Origin: Oehlia diaphana
Taxonomy: Eukaryota; Glomeromycota; Glomeromycetes; Glomerales; Glomeraceae
Direction of reading: 5' to 3'
Length of the DNA: 24,817 nt
Assembly (NCBI GenBank): GCA_003833135.1
Contig: QZLH01000997.1
Coordinates: 23,086-47,902 of the forward strand
A model generated the notes under the pieces. That model was not told the DNA's origin. It did not search any database and saw only the letters and a list, made by a program, of their open reading frames with translations. A program made the position numbers and the translations under genes. Shown one piece after another: positions 9,514 to 19,309 of this stretch; the first letter of the stretch is position 1, and each line of letters opens with the position of its first letter.

Positions 9514-10084
9514 TTAATTAATTTTTTCCCATATTAATCTTCTCGAACCCACTGACATCACAACAAATGCCGAAGTATGAAAGTCATCCTTTAAATTGTG
9601 AACATAATTGAGTTGTTTACGGGCATCATTGAAAATATCCCCTATAGTCTTGCCTTTATCAAATCGTTCTGCATTGCCACATTTCAATTGACGCACATCA
9701 CTTATTGACATTGCTCAACTTTCTTTGCTCTTTGTTCCATCACTTTCCAGTTATTATTACTACCTGATTTCGTTAGTAAAAGTTTGATTCAAATCTGAAA
9801 AATAATAGTAAACATAAAAGGCAAGAATGAAAAACATACCACTGATTCGCAAATCCAAGAAGTTGACACTTTTATTCTTGAACTCAAAAATAAACCGATT
9901 CCGCTTTGCATTATCAGCTGGTTTGAGCTCAACTGTCAAAAGATCGATATAAAGGGATACATTGTGGCAAGCATCTATATGAACCATATGAACCTCCGTA
10001 TCAACAAAGTAATTTGGATATCTGAGAGCAAGGCATGGAACAACACTTTTGTGACCAACTCTCTGTCTTCTTAAAGATTTCCTC
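9514..10084 (-). pseudogene. PD-(D/E)XK nuclease-like gene fragment, broken
   Basis: On the minus strand a frame from about 10084 reads VVPCLALRYPNYFVDTEV, MVHIDACHNVSLYIDLLTVE, then RFIFEFKNKSVNFLDLR. It is followed by a 45-nt intron (gtatgt at 9839 to ttttcag at 9795). After a frameshift it continues NNNWKVMEQRAKKVEQC, and after another, ISDVRQLKCGN, KGKTIGDIFNDARKQLNYV and AFVVMSVGSRRLIWEKI to a stop at 9514. The acidic residue before an E-F-K triad, followed by a Q-x-x-Y helix (KQLNY), is the layout of a PD-(D/E)XK core. Such domains occur as C-termini of CRN-type proteins, so it may be the remains of a CRN effector, but no header is attached. The upstream end is cut by a stop and then poly-T and the assembly gap. 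Confidence 0.5.
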
Positions 10085-10113
10085 TCTTAATCTATTTCTT
10101 TAATTTCGATTCG

Positions 10114-10117
<4 letters not shown>

Positions 10118-10149
<32 letters not shown>

Positions 10150-10159
10150 CCTTTTTTTT
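10118..10159. repeat. Poly-T tracts at the gap edge
   Basis: A T28 run, aacccc, then T8 directly against the N run. On the minus strand this would be poly-A, so it could be the tail of a retroelement downstream of the 11-13 kb ORF. It could equally be low-quality sequence at a contig end. Confidence 0.7.
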
Positions 10160-10906
10160 NNNNNNNNNNNNNNNNNNNNNNNNNNNNNNNNNNNNNNNNN
10201 NNNNNNNNNNNNNNNNNNNNNNNNNNNNNNNNNNNNNNNNNNNNNNNNNNNNNNNNNNNNNNNNNNNNNNNNNNNNNNNNNNNNNNNNNNNNNNNNNNNN
10301 NNNNNNNNNNNNNNNNNNNNNNNNNNNNNNNNNNNNNNNNNNNNNNNNNNNNNNNNNNNNNNNNNNNNNNNNNNNNNNNNNNNNNNNNNNNNNNNNNNNN
10401 NNNNNNNNNNNNNNNNNNNNNNNNNNNNNNNNNNNNNNNNNNNNNNNNNNNNNNNNNNNNNNNNNNNNNNNNNNNNNNNNNNNNNNNNNNNNNNNNNNNN
10501 NNNNNNNNNNNNNNNNNNNNNNNNNNNNNNNNNNNNNNNNNNNNNNNNNNNNNNNNNNNNNNNNNNNNNNNNNNNNNNNNNNNNNNNNNNNNNNNNNNNN
10601 NNNNNNNNNNNNNNNNNNNNNNNNNNNNNNNNNNNNNNNNNNNNNNNNNNNNNNNNNNNNNNNNNNNNNNNNNNNNNNNNNNNNNNNNNNNNNNNNNNNN
10701 NNNNNNNNNNNNNNNNNNNNNNNNNNNNNNNNNNNNNNNNNNNNNNNNNNNNNNNNNNNNNNNNNNNNNNNNNNNNNNNNNNNNNNNNNNNNNNNNNNNN
10801 NNNNNNNNNNNNNNNNNNNNNNNNNNNNNNNNNNNNNNNNNNNNNNNNNNNNNNNNNNNNNNNNNNNNNNNNNNNNNNNNNNNNNNNNNNNNNNNNNNNN
10901 NNNNNN
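10160..10906. other. Assembly gap (747 N)
   Basis: Unresolved bases. The open frames spanning it are meaningless. Genes on either side (nuclease-like fragment, repeat-element ORF) may continue into it. Confidence 0.99.
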
Positions 10907-11106
10907 AGAGCTACGCATGCAAATCATGACGTAACCCTATAACAGAGTTGATCTAACTAATAAAAATGCAAAACAAAATATAAAATAAAATAAATACTTA
11001 TCCTAAACCTAAACTAAACTACTATTTTTGACCTAACTAATTTATATTTCTTCCATAAATCTGTAGAGAGAAAAATCTATAATAGAATAACATCCGAATA
11101 TGCCCA
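10907..11106. other. Probable 3' flank of the RRM-like gene
   Basis: On the minus strand this is the sequence after the TGA at 11107-11109, rich in ttagtttagg-like and taaaat words. No coding signal. It runs into the assembly gap. Confidence 0.35.
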
Positions 11107-13373
11107 TCAAAACTCTTTGTTGGTAAGGTCAATATCCAGATCAAAATCCATAGTTCCTCCTTTCCACAAAACCTACAAAAAAAAATGTTAGACTAAACTA
11201 TGATTTGAAATAACATTAGAGAAAAATACATGAGTTAATTTTTTATTGGTACATTTTTTACGCGATATCACGTGACTTCAAATTCTCGATGTAAATTCCT
11301 TCTAATCTATCCTAGATATCCCATTCACTACTAAAACTCTTCCTCTGTTTTTCTTCTTTTTCTTGTCTTTCTTCTTCTCTTCCTTCTTTCGTGAAATTTC
11401 CACTCCCGGGGAATTTGGAACGGGTCTTTTATCTCCTGTACCTTTAGTATCTGTAGCGAAGTTTTCCTCTTTAAGTCTTGAAGTGAAGTCTTCATTGAGC
11501 ATTGTATACTCCTTTAATATCTCACTTTTTTCCGCTTCACTGATAATTTTTTGACCTACAAGCATGAAATTGTTCTTTTTCATAGACCATTCCTTGAATT
11601 CCTTATCTGAGGATAAATCATGTGAATCTTTAATATCCCAAGCAACATCAGCTTTCAGTTTCTCCCAGTCCATTTCATTCTCTGTTTCCTTAAAAATCTC
11701 GTCCAATTCTGACAATTTTTCTTTCAAATTTTTCATTTGATCGGAGTTGTTGGTTGACTTTTTGTATGGAATATATGCTACCTTCTCTTTCCTTTTCTCT
11801 TGCTTCTTTACTCTCATATCTTTTATAATATCAACTACTTTCTCCGGTTGTACATTATCGCGTTTTAATTGTCTCTTAGTGCTAGTGTTTGCTACTTCCT
11901 TGTCGCTCACGTTGCTATCCTCCTCCTCTTTGTCACTGTCCAGTCTCCATTGGTTGACCATTTCAACTACCTCATCATCTGTCAAACTTTTTGGTAGCTG
12001 ATAGAATTCTCTGACTTTCTGTGGTGATCCCAATTTTTTTGGCAAATAAGTTTTCAAGAGATCGCTAAACCATGCGTCACGTGTTTTCTCCAATGGTGTC
12101 ATCTGGACTGTATCTGAGTCTTTAATAGCTTCCGTTTGTTGACACCTTCTCTTTGATGCTGTGTTTTCCAGTTCTTTAAGAATTTGTCCTGGTGGTGTAC
12201 ATGGCTCTGGTATATGCGTTCTGAAAACTTTTTCCTTCATTGTGTCTGTTTTCTTAACTTCTTCTCTTCCTCCTTTTCTATTTTCCTCATTTTCTTTTCC
12301 GTTTCTATAAATTGTCTTCTTATTCCTTACCATCCATATCTCGCCCAAAATGCCTTTTTTCATTGATAATTCTACTGCACCTTCTGTCAAACTTTAGTTC
12401 TTAAAGTATCCTATCACTTTCCAATTTTTTGTGATTTTGATAACTTTAATGAAAGATGCAGCGTATTCCATTTGTATCTTCTTTGTGAATTCGTATTCTC
12501 CTGTTTCTTTAATTTGTTCCATCTCCTTATTAGTTAGGTCTCTGACCAATTGCCATCTATCTCTTTCCTGTCTGGTCTTCAATCCATCTTTGGCGTCATA
12601 CCATCTTATGAAATTTTTGCTAATACAAATTCCAAAAGTGCCGATATTGAATTTATTCTCAAAATTTTTATTCAACAGTATTTGTGCTCTGACGGACTTG
12701 TATTTGTATTGTTGTTTCACTTGAATCCTGAAAACTTTTCCTATCTTGGCCAAATTGGTCCTAATATCCTCTTCTGTCCAGTACTTCGGTATGTCGTAAA
12801 AAAATATGTCTCTTTTTCTTTATCATCTTGATTTTCAATCAAAATCGGAATCTTCAAGATCGGCTCTGATCTTTTCTTTTTTTGGGAGCGACTACCTTTT
12901 TTTGTATTTTTAGGCGTGTTCTCCTTTTTGTTTCTGGTTTCCTCCTTTTTTTTCCTTATCTAGTCGATGGTGCGATTTTGGTTTGATATTATTAGTTCCT
13001 TGTGTTTTATCACTTCTGCCTGTTTTGATAGGGTATGACTCATTTCACGTGATCATGTGTGCTCTTCGTACAGTCTTTTCTGCAGTATCTCTTCTTTCCT
13101 GCCTTGAAGCTTTGAGTTGTCCATGTATATTTTGTGAGCAACTTTGACACTACTCTCTAGTAAAAGTAAAATTTCCTTTAAAGGTAAGCAAGTGCTATGC
13201 GCTATTTCTTCAAAGACTATTATACTCCTGTCTGTCTGTCTATAGACTCGTAGCACTTCCTCTCTGAAGTTTTTAGGCCTTTTTGTTCCTATCCTTGAAA
13301 ACTTTTTGGATAGAAGTTGGAATATGTCTTTGTAAAAGGTGTTTACGAACTCTTTCGGTGAAAGAATATTCAT
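11107..13373 (-). pseudogene. RRM-like, LINE ORF1-style repeat-element protein gene with stops and a frameshift
   Basis: Minus strand. ATG 13373 opens MNILSPKEFVNTFYKD and a helical segment to TGA 13053. The same frame resumes through a second stop (TAG 12960-12962) into a very Lys/Arg-rich stretch (QKKKRSE near 12880). At a run of seven T near 12799-12805 the frame shifts by one into DIFFYDIPKYWTEEDIRTNL and KIGKVFRIQVKQQYKYKSVR, which look like RNP-type beta strands and the first helix of an RRM fold. FIRWYDAKDGLKTRQERDRW follows. TAA at 12394-12396 splits this from an in-frame 362-codon charged C-terminal part to 11302. A likely last exon (11172-11107, acceptor ttttgtag) encodes LWKGGTMDFDLDIDLTNKEF and is in phase with possible donors at 11331 or 11328. 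The layout resembles ORF1 RNA-binding proteins of non-LTR elements common in Glomeromycotina. No reverse transcriptase is visible. Confidence 0.55.
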
Positions 13374-13559
13374 TTTGTATATAGTTTATGTGAGTTTGTC
13401 TATATATTTTGTCATTATTTTTTCTGGAAAAATTTGGTCCAGAGATCAATGAGAAAGAGTCCCTCCTGCGCCGTCTTTTGATTCGATGTATAAACACAAC
13501 TCATCAATATGATCATTGAGAAGACTGTTGATGCTATGTCTCAGAAGAGAGTTTGTATT

Positions 13560-14103
13560 GCATTTTTTAAAGACTACTACAATAACATGCATATGTCATT
13601 TTGGTGGCATTTTTTCCCAATATTCCCCAATTTTGCGGGTGGCAAGAAGCATATTGGAGTTTTGAAGAGGAAAATTTGCTAATTCATCATCATGATTGTC
13701 TGGAATTTTGATCTTCCAAAATTTAATATCTTTTGACTTTTGCTATGATAGAGGTGTTAATTTTCTCTCTAATAAGTTCTTTTAGCTCATCAATAGTGTT
13801 TACCTTTCTAATTTTTATTGTAATAGCATGCACGGCAGTAGGCACATCCCCCGAATCCAACAAAAAAGAGTTATATAATTTCAGAATTTTTTTGATGGCT
13901 GAACATTTTCTTTATCTTCATTCTTCTTCCTTTTTTTGGGATCTATAGTAATAAATATGTTAGCATAACAAATATGTTAGCTTAGTAAATTATACTTACA
14001 CAAAGAGTTTAATAATGTATTCACTCACTCTTTCACATTCCTCGATTGCTTCCTGCCAGAACTTTTGTAAATATTTCTTTTGTTGTGAACGTTCTGTGCT
14101 TAC
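13560..14103 (-). pseudogene. Second Crinkler (CRN)-like N-terminal domain with NLS-like linker, broken
   Basis: Minus strand. An exon from 14103 (acceptor atgacag) reads STERSQQKKYLQKFWQEAI and ERVSEYIIKLF to a gtaagt donor near 14000. After the acceptor ctatag at 13943 comes a basic, NLS-like segment (PKK..KKNEDKENVQPSKK, split by a run of A). Then the CRN header begins: VPTAVHAITIKIRKVNTIDE, LKELIREKINT and, after a one-base shift, KSKDIKFWKIKIPDNHDDEL, ANFPLQNSNMLLATRKIGEY and WEKMPPK. A TGA stands where CGA would give the usual basic residue before HMHVIV. FWKIKIP matches the LWKV position of CRN headers. No effector domain follows before the repeat-element gene. Finding sequence upstream of a CRN header is unusual, since it is normally at the N-terminus. 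Confidence 0.62.
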
Positions 14104-15486
14104 CTGTCATAAGAAAAATTATTAGCAGTGCGCAAATTTTTTATTTAGTGGTAATAGTCAAATGGTGTTGGATCCGCTGAAATGATCAAAGTATCTCGAA
14201 GAATTTTGAGGTAAAAATTCATTTTGAGAAAAAGTAATTTAAGAGCATATAAATGTTTTGGTTTAATCAAATTTTTTAAAAGTTCTACTTTTTCATTTGG
14301 AGTAGTAATTCATTCTCTTCTAATTTGAGAAGGTTGCGATTATTAAACATGTTTTCGTGCGAAGCTAGTATCCTACAACAATGCGAGGAAAATTTTCGCT
14401 CTAAATATAAATAAATAATAAGTTTTAAAAAAATAATTTTTAAACTTTAATTGTTTAAATTTTTAATGCTTCCTAAATTATAATCTACCTGATTTGAACT
14501 TCCATCAATATTTTATTTCCCTTTTTTTTCAAGAAAAATTAAGAAAAATACTATTAAATTTCTGCCAATGTATTGTTACAATTTCATAAATTTAACAGGA
14601 CTCCGAAATATATAACAAGATTACAAGAAATAACGCGTAGAATAGGCCCAAATAATCATGGAAATTTTCCTTTTTTAGACTATTTTGATAGTGTTGGTCA
14701 GAATCTTATTACTTATTTTAGTAGCTGACTGACATTATCATAATTCCGGCCCTGAAAAAATGCGTAGCTAATAGTAAATTTTTATTTAACTACATTAAAA
14801 AAGTGTTTGCGGCGGGTTCATAGACATTGAACAAGAAGATCTAAAATAATATTCATTATTGTGTTAAAAAGAAAATATTTGCATTATTATAAAAAACAAT
14901 CGTGATTTACAAATATGTTGAGCGTGATTTACTAAACAAAAACCCAAATTTATTATTATCGTTATTATCGTCGTTTGGATTTGTCGATCATCCCGGCCGA
15001 TTTTAATTGCAAAAATTTCATTGTTCAGATGACAAAAAAATCATTAAGAATTACGTAATTAGACAAAAATAGTGGGTGACAAATCTATTTAAATTCTATG
15101 AATAAAGTAAAACATTAAAGGGCGCGCCAACTTGATTCCTGACGCCACCTTAGTTAAAAATGAAATTTTTAATTATTTTTTATTTTTTTTTATCCTTTTT
15201 AATCGACTCGAAACAAAAATTTTATTTGCTGTTTACATAGGGAAAAGATTTTCTGAGGTTATACTGTAATGGTAGTTATTCAGGTAGGTTTTTTGTAAAA
15301 TACAAAGAACTTAATTTTTAATAAAAAGAAAACTTATTTTCAATAATAATAAATATTTTGTAACATGATGCTAATATAATTAATAAACATTTTTACGTTA
15401 TATTCAATACAAAACGGCGCAAAAATATGTAAAATAAAATATTGCAAATATTGCTTGCTCTTGGCCAGTTATTAACTTAACTGTTT
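14104..15486. other. Long non-coding stretch
   Basis: About 1.4 kb with no ORF above background on either strand. It includes a G+C-rich patch (gggcgcgcc at 15120-15128) and gcggcgggttc near 14810 in otherwise AT-rich DNA, but no structure was recognised. Confidence 0.5.
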
Positions 15487-15488
15487 CT

Positions 15489-15525
15489 CCTGAACACCAC
15501 GTAGAGGTGGCAAGCTTCGTTCAGG
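15489..15525. repeat. Hairpin-forming inverted repeat
   Basis: CCTGAAC (15489-15495) pairs with GTTCAGG (15519-15525), and CCAC (15497-15500) with GTGG (15507-15510) around the loop gtagag. An 8-base bulge (caagcttc) lies on the 3' side. Isolated, with no tRNA features. Confidence 0.5.
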
Positions 15526-15742
15526 TAAAAAAGAAACCACTTACCTATAATCTTATACAACCAGTTTATAATTAATATAATTAAAAAAACAATAATATTT
15601 GGATTGTTAAGAACAAAAATTGAGCAGAGACGTTCGGACATATAGATATATATTTAATATAACAACATTCATAACTTGACCAATTCTATATGTAAACTGT
15701 GTTTTTTTAGTTATGTTCTGGCCCCAGATACGACTACTTATG

Positions 15743-15870
15743 CACATGTGCATCAAATCAAGAAAGAAAATTATAAAAGAAAATTATTTACATAAAAATC
15801 AAAACAAATAAAAAAAATACACATGTGCATCAGAACAAGAAAGAAATTATTTTTGTAAAATCAAAAATAA
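15743..15870. repeat. Direct duplication of a ~50-bp AT-rich segment
   Basis: CACATGTGCATCA starts two copies at 15743 and 15820. Each is followed by (a)a(a/t)caagaaagaaa, and the copies stay alignable through attattt..taaaatcaaaa. The offset is 77 bp. Confidence 0.65.
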
Positions 15871-15888
15871 GCTTTCTCATCCCCCCAT

Positions 15889-16131
15889 CTAATTATTTGG
15901 TTTACATATATACACAATACGTACTATGTACATACATACATATAATACGTACGTATATATACGTAATGTGGGAAAGTCGAACGAGCAATAAACACAGGTT
16001 TCTCGACTCAATTTTATTAAAAAAATTTGTTTAAGTATGGCTTTAACTTTTTTAAAGTTTTTAACGTGAAGATTGTCGTACCTACGGTTTAAAATGAGAT
16101 GTGGAGTTGGTTGTACCTTACCTATTGCCAT
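15889..16131 (-). CDS. Small candidate ORF behind a pyrimidine-rich leader
   Basis: ATG at 16131 on the minus strand opens MAIGKVQPTPHLILNRRYDN and runs about 80 codons to a stop at 15889. The strand upstream of the ATG is a nearly pure T/C leader of about 80 nt, like the pyrimidine-rich 5' leaders of highly expressed fungal genes. A GTAAGG just after MAI could be a splice donor, in which case only the first few residues are real and the rest of the open frame is intron. The C-terminal third is translated microsatellite, which supports the intron reading or a non-gene. Family not recognised. Confidence 0.25.
   Translation of the reverse strand: MAIGKVQPTPHLILNRRYDNLHVKNFKKVKAILKQIFLIKLSRETCVYCSFDFPTLRIYTYVLYVCMYIVRIVYICKPNN
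15904..15966. repeat. TA/TACG-rich microsatellite
   Basis: Alternating purine-pyrimidine sequence made of tatac, gtac, cata and acgt words, including acgtacgtatatatacg. Confidence 0.7.
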
Positions 16132-16140
16132 ACTTAACAA

Positions 16141-16222
16141 GAAAAAAATAAATAAAAGAAAAAGAAAAGCGAGAAGGAATAAAAAAGGAGAGGAGGAGTT
16201 GAAGAAAATAAAGAGAAAAAAG
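16141..16222. repeat. Homopurine tract (~82 nt)
   Basis: On the plus strand nearly all A and G, with about eight pyrimidines (e.g. ggagaggaggagttgaag). On the minus strand it is a pyrimidine tract ending just before the ATG at 16131. Possible core-promoter or leader element, or a triplex-prone simple repeat. Confidence 0.7.
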
Positions 16223-16319
16223 TGGCTATTTTATACTATATTTTAATCATGTATTACTTAACCATGATGAGTCATGTCATAAACATGTAAACTCCGTTAG
16301 TATAGAAAATAGACGTGTG

Positions 16320-16779
16320 CTATTTCTGTGGGCGTATATCAATCATTACATAACTAACCGAAAAACCCATTACTGCGTAACTTAAATTATTTTCAAAAAT
16401 ATTAGTGTACAATCGGCAGTTGGTCGGATGTCTAAAACTCTTAGTACCTCTAGAATAAAGCCAATATAAACACAGAATTATAAGAATAATAAGTATAATA
16501 TGATTTCGGAATATCATTATGAGCGCCCGTTTAATAATATTAAAATTTTCTTAAAAATCTTTTGAAACCAATTAAATATAAAGGTAGATAATCTATTATC
16601 AATAACTTAAATACCTCTGTTTCAAAAGTTTCTCTATTAACGATTTTCTTTTCATATGAATGTTGCTTGCTTTTACCAACAATATTATTAATAAAAGATC
16701 TTGATGATTTAATATACAAATTTTGTAACCAAAAAATATGGTCCCTCATTTTTACTCCAAATGATTGCTTCCTTTTCAA
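16320..16779 (-). other. Two short open frames, doubtful
   Basis: Minus-strand frames of 79 codons (16779-16540, starting MKRKQSFGVKMRDHIFW) and 65 codons (16517-16320, starting MIFRNHIILIILIILCLYWL, an apparent membrane anchor). They are in order but show no domain motif and no convincing splice link. Either could be an exon of an unrecognised gene or AT-rich background. Confidence 0.18.
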
Positions 16780-16799
16780 AAGACTAATTGTTACTTGTC

Positions 16800-17397
16800 A
16801 TGAATGATTGACAAGCTAATTAGGGTTTTAACAAATGATCTACAAACGCGTGATATATAGCCAATCAATTAATACGTGACTAATTAATCGTATATTTATT
16901 TTATCATCAAACACATATTTTAGTCAATTTCATTATTCATATATATTACTTTTAGCGTAAAATAATTTACGTGGTACAAAATAATGTCCATTAATGACTC
17001 ATAATGCATAATTTGAAAAAAATCAACATAACTACCATATTCATTAACGTAACCGATTGTCATAATGTACACTCTGATTAAAAATAGTGCAACAATTTAA
17101 ACGTTCGTCCATTTTCTGAGTCGATGATGACTAAGCACAGCTTCAATTATGTAAGATACATCTTAATGATTGCGAAATTGGATTTAATTTCTTTGCTCAT
17201 CACAACTTAGATTAAGTCTTCTATGACCATATATTTTTAGTAATTTATTATTTTTTAAAAATGAGTAAAGTTGACAAAAGAAATACAAGCTGGAAAAAGT
17301 ATATTGAAAATGGAATTTTATTTATTTATTTTATATACAGACATACAATATATATAAAACATATTAATTATATTAATTATTTTTCGGACTTAATTAT
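16800..17397. other. Non-coding stretch
   Basis: AT-rich with several taattaat words. The open frame starting at 17261 runs from simple repeat into the GGACA-word array and is not supported as a gene. Confidence 0.4.
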
Positions 17398-17482
17398 TAC
17401 GGACACCGGACACCGGACAACTGGACAGCTGGACGGGAGGAATGACTTGACTAACTGTTTGGACAATGTCCCGGAATGTCCC
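17398..17482. repeat. Array of iterated ggaca/tgtcc words
   Basis: Five ggaca or ggac words in a row at 17400-17436 (cggacaccggacaccggaca..), then ttggacaatgtcccggaatgtccc at 17458-17481, so both orientations occur. A G+C-rich island in AT-rich DNA, similar in style to the arrays at 301, 1079 and 20230 but with another word. No terminal repeat or flank duplication was found. Confidence 0.5.
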
Positions 17483-17769
17483 AATCAGAACCATTTATGT
17501 GAAAGCTAGTACCTAACATTAAAGATTAGACACAACTAACTAATGAAGCTAATAAGAATGCAAGAAAATACTTAAGACTACTAAATCTCGTGAGAACTGC
17601 GATTTTAATTCCACTTTGTATAAAACTAATCAATACTATCTTTATAGGAAATTAATTTTGATAAAAAGTATTACTTCATATAAAAATCTCTAATTTCCAA
17701 ATTGAAAATTAATTTAGAAATAGGAATTACCACTTAATGATAATTCTCAGTACGGTTCACAATAATCCA
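17483..17769. other. Non-coding stretch
   Basis: AT-rich sequence between the GGACA-word array and the kinase/Sel1 relic. It may contain further decayed Sel1 repeats, but none could be read with confidence. Confidence 0.35.
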
Positions 17770-18850
17770 TTTATTATTAATATTATTCTTCTCTCCTGTT
17801 GATATAATTCAATCGCTTTATCATAAAATAAATCAATTTTGATAATCTCACTGATGCCAAATTCTTATAACTTAAAAGCAGGCTTTTCAGTTCTATGACC
17901 AAGTTTATTAACAAGACCCAATATAATATTGTGCTAATATGTTACTTTTCTCTGATGCATTAATAAGCGAGTCAAATTCTTCGTCATATCGTTAACTATT
18001 TTAATTTTTTTTGTAGATGGAATGTTTTCATCAATGATAAATACTATTTCTTTCTCAAGCTATTCAAAATTTTGATAATATAGATATAAAGTTCCTAATT
18101 ATTAAAATGTTATCCTTTCAATAATAAAATTATTTAAGCTCCTTTCAATATTTGATGATACAAATTATTGCTATCCGATAATGTTGAAGATTAGTCAATT
18201 GCTTTTAATTTTTACTAATGATCGGACGATCTCGTTAACATTCTAAAAAATATAAATAATATATTGTAAAATTATAATCAATAAAAGGTTTATTTTATCA
18301 AAGGAATTACATGCCAGTATAATTGTATATATAAAATATAATTGGTGTGGTGTATTAAAAACTGGCTTTTCTCAACGACCTTGCAAAATTTCTAAATCCA
18401 ATTGTTTATCTTATCATCTTAATGAATTAACAAACTACCAGAGTGCTATTAAGAAAATTACACGTTATTTGCCTTCATTATGTAATAGGATACGACATAA
18501 TCTACCGAAATTATTGACCAGTAAGAATGTTAAAGTTTTTTCTTTCAAATAATATTAAGATCAGAACTATCGAATTTAAATAATTTTTTTGCTTGAACAT
18601 TTTGATTTTCTAATAGCGAATAAAAGAAATAATCATATTTTCTTTTTGTAAAATCAAATAAAAATACTGTGCACTGAGTATTTTATCAATTCAATAATAT
18701 TATCACAAGATTGTATATCATGTTGAAGCTTGATCTAAATTAAAAAATAATATACATACATTATTTTTACAATAATCTTTTCCGAATCCTCCAGTATCAA
18801 TTTTTGAATAATAAAACTCTTTAGAAATGGCGACATACTTCGGTCTCCGA
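17770..18850 (-). pseudogene. Protein kinase with Sel1-like repeats, heavily decayed
   Basis: Minus-strand fragments appear in the right order for a kinase followed by Sel1-like repeats. A glycine-loop-like EFYYSKIDTGGFGKDY lies near 18835-18770. LLHNEG (18490-18470) stands where the catalytic HRD loop should follow, but that loop is destroyed by stops. NFARSLRKAS (near 18390-18361) matches the region around DFG-L-S. A further patch resembles the activation-segment F-G-I..Y. Beyond that, EFDSLINASEKSNILAQYYI (about 17995-17935) and KLGHRTEKPAFKL then FYDKAIELYQQ (about 17910-17790) match the AEx.G..AQ and KA..Y signatures of Sel1/TPR-like repeats. Such kinase-Sel1 genes are greatly expanded in Rhizophagus-type genomes. 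Frameshifts and stops are everywhere, so it is dead. Confidence 0.6.
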
Positions 18851-19279
18851 TCAATGATTCTTATTATTGTTTTTGATCGGATGTTTTCTAGGAAATTTCA
18901 GGTCATATTTCTGGACACAACACCCGTAAAAGGCTCATATTTCCGGAATTAATAACCTTATAAATCGAATTATTTACATTTTTTTAAATTTTTTATTGAG
19001 TTTATAATTATTATTACTTATTTCCTCTCTTATGCCATTTAGAATTGCAGAATTTGCCATGTAACTAATATACAAAAATTAATTATCTGTTCTAAAATAC
19101 ACCTTCTTTATTAGATAATCCTAACTAAAATTCCATATTTGGAATTAAACTTTCATTCTTGAATTTTGTGTAGCGGTTTTCTAGTGACTGGCAAATGATA
19201 TTTCCGCTATCAATCCATTTAAAAATGAAAGGATAATCTGCTGCAACAAATTAAAGTTATATAGGTCTTGTACTATAAA
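18851..19279. other. Non-coding stretch upstream of the dead P450
   Basis: Contains no readable exon. The expected promoter of the P450 pseudogene would lie at its right end; no TATA box comparable to that of the downstream paralog is evident. Confidence 0.4.
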
Positions 19280-19309
19280 TTTTTTTTTTTTTTTTTTCTC
19301 TTTTTTTTT
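19280..19309. repeat. T-rich tract before the P450 pseudogene start
   Basis: T18, CTC, then T9, ending 14 bases before the ATG at 19324. At the equivalent place the downstream paralog has no such tract, so it may be an insertion or slippage expansion in the dead promoter. Confidence 0.6.

Noticed and set aside
10100..10929. Open frames of about 270 codons on both strands
   Set aside because: They consist almost entirely of N from the assembly gap plus poly-T/poly-A.
11363..12831. Several plus-strand open frames of 60-97 codons
   Set aside because: They are antisense shadows of the long Lys/Glu-rich minus-strand frame, giving Ser/Phe/Leu-rich translations with no motif.
13733..13948. Plus-strand open frame with hydrophobic start
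   Set aside because: It is antisense to the CRN header, which carries the recognisable motifs on the minus strand.
15489..15525. tRNA or structured RNA gene at the hairpin
   Set aside because: It lacks any cloverleaf layout, T-loop sequence or acceptor stem of the right length, so only a hairpin is supported.
16540..16779. Another P450 fragment on the minus strand
   Set aside because: An initial impression from the membrane-anchor-like neighbour, but no P450 motif (I-helix, ExxR, heme loop) can be found.
17261..17509. 82-codon plus-strand open frame
   Set aside because: The first half is AT simple sequence and the second half is translated GGACA-word repeat.
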